Source: an uncultured Eubacteriales bacterium
GTDB lineage: Bacteria; Bacillota; Clostridia; Oscillospirales; CAG-272
NCBI GenBank assembly: GCA_934433485.1
Contig: CAKRZR010000003.1
Span: 152,898 to 216,897 of the forward strand
Direction of reading: 5' to 3'
DNA: 64,000 nucleotides
Made by a program: the position numbers and the translations under genes. The notes beneath the pieces were generated by a model. The model saw nothing but the letters and a program-made list of their open reading frames with translations. It did not search any database and was not told where the DNA came from. Shown piece by piece: positions 61,204 through 64,000 of the stretch. Each line of letters begins with the position of its first letter. Position 1 is the stretch's first letter.

Positions 61204-62073
61204 TCAGATCGGCGCGTGGAAGCCGTTGCCGATGATTTCGGAGGAGTTTGTGATGGCGATGAAGGCGTGCGGCTCGTGGGTGCGGATGAAATTGCGGAGC
61301 CGGACGGCCTGCGTGCGCCGCATGATGGTAACGATGACGGTCTTGTCCTCTTTTTTGTAGTATCCCATCGCGTGGTATGTAGTCGCGCCCCGGTGCAGGG
61401 TATGGATGATGTATTCACAGATGGGATCCGGGTCGTCACAGATGATGGTGAACACCTTACATAGATTGATGTTTTCGATCACGCCGTCGATGACGAGGGA
61501 TTTCGCGAGCAGGCCGCACACGGAGAACAGTCCCGTTTCCGCGCCGAAGATGAAAAAGGACGAGACAGCGACCGCCATATCGGCAAGCATGAGGGTGGTG
61601 CTGATGTTGATGCGCGTATATTTCGTAAGGATCATGGCAACGATGTCGGTACCACCGCTGGACGCGTTGTGGTTGAAGAAGATGGCGGACGCAATGGAGG
61701 GCACAACGACGGCGAAAATCAGCTCCAGAAGCGGCTGTGTGGTCAGAGGCTTGTCCATGGGATAGATGATCTCGGCGAGACTGAGCGCGCCGGACAACAG
61801 CAGCGTGACGTAGATGGTCTTGATCCCAAATCCGCCGCCAAGCACCGCGAGCCCGAGCACCAGCAGCGCGACATTGAGAATGAGCGTCAAAGTCGAAGCG
61901 GACACCTGCAGGAACGGCGCGAGAATGACGGCGATACCGGTCACGCCGCCAAAGGAGAAGTTGTTCGGAAAGCGGAAAAGATAGATTCCAAACGCCATGA
62001 GCAGCGTCGCGGCGGTGAGGATACCGTATTCCTTGAGGATCGGGATGATTTTGTTCTGGGTGGTCTGTACCAT
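61204..62073 (-). CDS. YitT-family membrane protein (DUF161/DUF2179)
   Basis: 289 residues from MVQTTQNKIIPIL, with AGGAG 8 bases upstream. Five to six membrane helices: ILTAATLLMAFGIYLFRFPN, FGGVTGIAVILAPFLQ, LALNVALLVLG, then NHNASSGGTDIVAMILTKY. The C-terminal cytoplasmic DUF2179 domain (about 200-285) has CDDPDPICEYIIHTLHRGAT. Function is unknown; the soluble domain may sense a ligand. It returns to the higher G+C of the rest of the window. Confidence 0.9.
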   Translation of the reverse strand: MVQTTQNKIIPILKEYGILTAATLLMAFGIYLFRFPNNFSFGGVTGIAVILAPFLQVSASTLTLILNVALLVLGLAVLGGGFGIKTIYVTLLLSGALSLAEIIYPMDKPLTTQPLLELIFAVVVPSIASAIFFNHNASSGGTDIVAMILTKYTRINISTTLMLADMAVAVSSFFIFGAETGLFSVCGLLAKSLVIDGVIENINLCKVFTIICDDPDPICEYIIHTLHRGATTYHAMGYYKKEDKTVIVTIMRRTQAVRLRNFIRTHEPHAFIAITNSSEIIGNGFHAPI

Positions 62074-62174
62074 CACTGTAACTCCTATTGTATGTTCAAT
62101 GCGTTCTGCAGTGCTTTTTTTAGTATGGATTGCGATTCATTCAACCAACATCAAGAATCGATGCAGTATCTCTA

Positions 62175-62972
62175 CTAGAATCTGTTCAAAAAACTGCTTG
62201 GGTTGGTATGGTAATACTTATTGAAAAGCCGATTAAAATAGTATATATCTGCGATGTTCACTTTCACGCACACCTGTGACACAGAATAAAGCCCAGTTTC
62301 CAACAGTTCTTTCGCCTTTTTCATCCGCAGATAATTTCTGTACTGCACAGGCGGCATCCCCATACTTTTTGTAAAACGATGGCGAAATGCGGACGCACTA
62401 ATGTGGCATATTTCCGCAAGTCTCTCCACAGTGATATCCTCCGTATAGTGATTTTCTAAATACAAAACACCTTCGCGAATCCTGTTGTCCAGACTATTCC
62501 CTGTATACAGAACAGCCGTTTTATACAGAATTCCCAGAAATAATTCCTGACTTTTTATATGGTATCCCATACGTTTGGCAGAAAAAGTCTCAACAATTTC
62601 CTTATAACTATCGAAAAAAGAATGATTATTGTCATGAAAAAGTCTGCATACATCGTGGTGAAGATTGATGATGGTATTATCATTTTTACGTATGATAAAC
62701 TGGATTGTGTAATACTTTCCTCCAATACAGTCAATCCACGAAGACTCGTAGGATACATCAAAAGGAAGATAAATAATATCACCTGGAACTGTATGAATTA
62801 CATCACCAGCATTGGATTTAAAATCCAATGTTCCATTTGTCAGGTAAAAGAAACGACTGTATGGTCTCATTCCAGATGGACAGACAAACCTTTTAGGCGT
62901 ATCAAAGCCTTCAAAAGCATTGAGATACGTCAATAATATTGGCTCATTTAATGTGTCCAAATAGTTTAACAT
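62175..62972 (-). CDS. AraC-family transcriptional regulator
   Basis: 265 residues from MLNYLDTLNEPIL, with GGAG upstream and a promoter that excludes the longer frame. The N-terminal half is a cupin-like sensing domain (FYLTNGTLDFKSNAGDV; VPGDIIYLPFDVSYES). The HTH pair is about 165-265: VERLAEICHISASAFRHRF and ADIYYFNRLFNKYYHTNPSSF. AT-rich. It is divergent from the nucleoside-hydrolase-like gene at 63251, a likely target. Confidence 0.88.
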   Translation of the reverse strand: MLNYLDTLNEPILLTYLNAFEGFDTPKRFVCPSGMRPYSRFFYLTNGTLDFKSNAGDVIHTVPGDIIYLPFDVSYESSWIDCIGGKYYTIQFIIRKNDNTIINLHHDVCRLFHDNNHSFFDSYKEIVETFSAKRMGYHIKSQELFLGILYKTAVLYTGNSLDNRIREGVLYLENHYTEDITVERLAEICHISASAFRHRFTKSMGMPPVQYRNYLRMKKAKELLETGLYSVSQVCVKVNIADIYYFNRLFNKYYHTNPSSFLNRF

Positions 62973-63014
62973 GTCACATTTCTCCGTTAGAAAGCGGTTC
63001 AGTCTCTTATCTTG

Positions 63015-63043
63015 ATTATACCGCACAACACACGGAAAGTCAA
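63015..63043 (-). promoter_or_regulatory. Promoter of the second AraC-family gene
   Basis: TTGACT (complement of 63038-63043), 17 bp, TATAAT (complement of 63015-63020). Confidence 0.82.
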
Positions 63044-63087
63044 TCGATTTTCAACCAAATAACACAAATCATTAGACAAATCGTACA

Positions 63088-63116
63088 TTTACAATGCAAT
63101 CACCGCATGCTATACT
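63088..63116 (+). promoter_or_regulatory. Promoter of the nucleoside-hydrolase-like gene
   Basis: TTTACA (63088-63093), 17 bp, TATACT (63111-63116). The leader to the start codon at 63251 would be about 128 bases. Confidence 0.75.
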
Positions 63117-63250
63117 GTATGTGCGCTGGGTGGAATACCCCCGACTTCCCCTTTCGGAAAATACTTGTTGGAAAACAGTCCAACAGAAAGGATGTCGCAG
63201 AGAGCATCAACAAAGTTTGTCTATGTGCTCATTCCTGTGCAATCACTATT

Positions 63251-63979
63251 ATGAAAAGAGTCGCCATTTTGACCACGGATTTGTATCAGCCGCACTGCGA
63301 TGTAAATGATCATTTCAACCTTGCATTTCTGTACGCGCTTGCACAACAAGAAAAGCTGCAACTTGGTGGGATCATGCTTGATGAGGACAAACCTGACCCG
63401 GAGATTACGCCTGAAATCTGCGGAGATCCATCTGTAGAATCAATTGCCCAGCTCAACTACATCACAGCAATCCCCGTACCTTGCGCGATTGGTTCCCGTA
63501 TCCCGCTACGCTGCGAAGAGGACATACAAGTCGTCATTTCCTCCGGGAAGAAAATCCCCTCGATTTCTTTATTATTGGGCATATTAGAATCCACCAATTT
63601 GCCTGTGGACATCCACATGTGCGGTGGGACAAGAGATGTGCTTCTCGCATCAAGAATACGCCCAGACCTTTTCACCAAAGACCGTGTGCGTGTTTTTGTA
63701 AACGCGGGCACATGGAAAATCCAGACACCGTTAGAATACAACGTACGATTAGAGCCTTATACATTTTCTCAGTTGTTCCAACTTCCTTGTCAGGTACTGT
63801 GGGCGCCTTGCTTTGATGAAGCAGTATGGCCATTCCATGTAACAGAGTTCGCCAACTATTTTATGATGGAAATTGGCCCCCTGTTTGAACGGATTTCCGA
63901 TTCTATGAAGAATTATTTCTTATGGTCACCTCTAAAAATCCCCCTCACCATATTGAAAAAATTGCAAAATGCTGTATAA
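63251..63979 (+). CDS. Nucleoside-hydrolase-like protein
   Basis: 242 residues from MKRVAILTTDLYQPHCD. The N-terminal TTDLYQPHCDVNDHFNLAF resembles the Asp-rich calcium site of inosine/uridine-preferring nucleoside hydrolases, and the segment VDIHMCGGTRDVLLA could be the central strand, but the match to DTDxGxDD is loose. It could be another member of the fold with a different substrate. No RBS is evident before the ATG. The start codon overlaps the stop of a 20-codon frame from 63192. Divergent AraC gene next door. Confidence 0.6.
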   Translation: MKRVAILTTDLYQPHCDVNDHFNLAFLYALAQQEKLQLGGIMLDEDKPDPEITPEICGDPSVESIAQLNYITAIPVPCAIGSRIPLRCEEDIQVVISSGKKIPSISLLLGILESTNLPVDIHMCGGTRDVLLASRIRPDLFTKDRVRVFVNAGTWKIQTPLEYNVRLEPYTFSQLFQLPCQVLWAPCFDEAVWPFHVTEFANYFMMEIGPLFERISDSMKNYFLWSPLKIPLTILKKLQNAV

Positions 63980-64000
63980 TAAAAGCAAACGAAGTAAGGC

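Noticed and set aside
63192..63254. 20-codon leader ORF whose stop overlaps the start of the nucleoside-hydrolase-like gene (ATGA)
   Set aside because: The purine stretch AAAGG touches its ATG directly, leaving no usable RBS spacing; coupling remains only a weak possibility.

Overview
The window looks like a chromosomal segment of a Gram-positive, probably anaerobic and fermentative member of the Clostridia (Bacillota), plausibly a gut commensal with fairly high G+C. The evidence is indirect: a class 1B dihydroorotate dehydrogenase (PyrD plus PyrK) behind a PyrR-like attenuator, a LexA gene with a DinR-type box, the oxygen-independent queuosine enzyme QueH, GTP-type PEP carboxykinase, NrdR, VanZ-like and YitT-family membrane proteins, lipoprotein signals, and many promoters of the form TTGACA/TTTACA/TTGCAA, exactly 17 bp, then TATACT or TATAAT. 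No rRNA, tRNA, CRISPR array, intact insertion sequence or prophage was found. Taxonomy below class is not decidable by eye.

Layout. 1-6.1 kb: a truncated LysR gene, a secreted carbohydrate-binding-like protein with an odd C-terminal anchor, an AraC regulator, and a three-gene dehydrogenase operon (Gfo/Idh/MocA, MDR dehydrogenase, quinone oxidoreductase). 6.1-10.8 kb: a tiny autonomous transcription unit for a Cys-rich 39-residue peptide, then carA-carB. 11-16.3 kb: PHP phosphatase, M28 peptidase, nitroreductase, a hydrolase-acetyltransferase fusion, and a translationally coupled cupin/radical SAM pair. 16.4-25.7 kb: glycan-use genes (GH43, sugar epimerase-like TIM barrel, GH18, sialidase-like, GH2, SGNH esterase). 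26-28.7 kb: VanZ-like protein, esterase, QueH, YgjP-like metallopeptidase. 29-33.8 kb: an XRE-HTH fused to a Gfo/Idh-type domain, an orphan solute-binding lipoprotein, and a deacetylase-like protein.

34-39.8 kb is the complete UMP operon pyrC-K-D-F-E-B-I on the minus strand; with carAB it supplies every enzyme of de novo UMP synthesis. 40-45.3 kb: two-component system, NUDIX hydrolase, QueT with a highly structured leader, and a phosphodiester glycosidase. 45.5-51.1 kb: alanine/sodium symporter, Mpg glycosylase, ABM and VOC proteins, LexA, PEP carboxykinase. 51.2-59.8 kb: membrane protein, Eis-like acetyltransferase, IspE, DUF362-ferredoxin, NrdR overlapping a CapA-like lipoprotein, a second orphan solute-binding lipoprotein, and an EamA transporter. 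60-64 kb is visibly more AT-rich: XRE-TPR regulator, YitT protein, AraC regulator and a nucleoside-hydrolase-like gene.

The most interesting items are the XRE::Gfo/Idh fusion whose catalytic lysine motif is degenerate, the interlocked-helix leader upstream of queT (a candidate preQ1-sensing element), the PyrR-type attenuator, a structured 22-nt repeat present twice in opposite orientation, and the promoter-ORF-terminator unit for a Cys-rich micropeptide.
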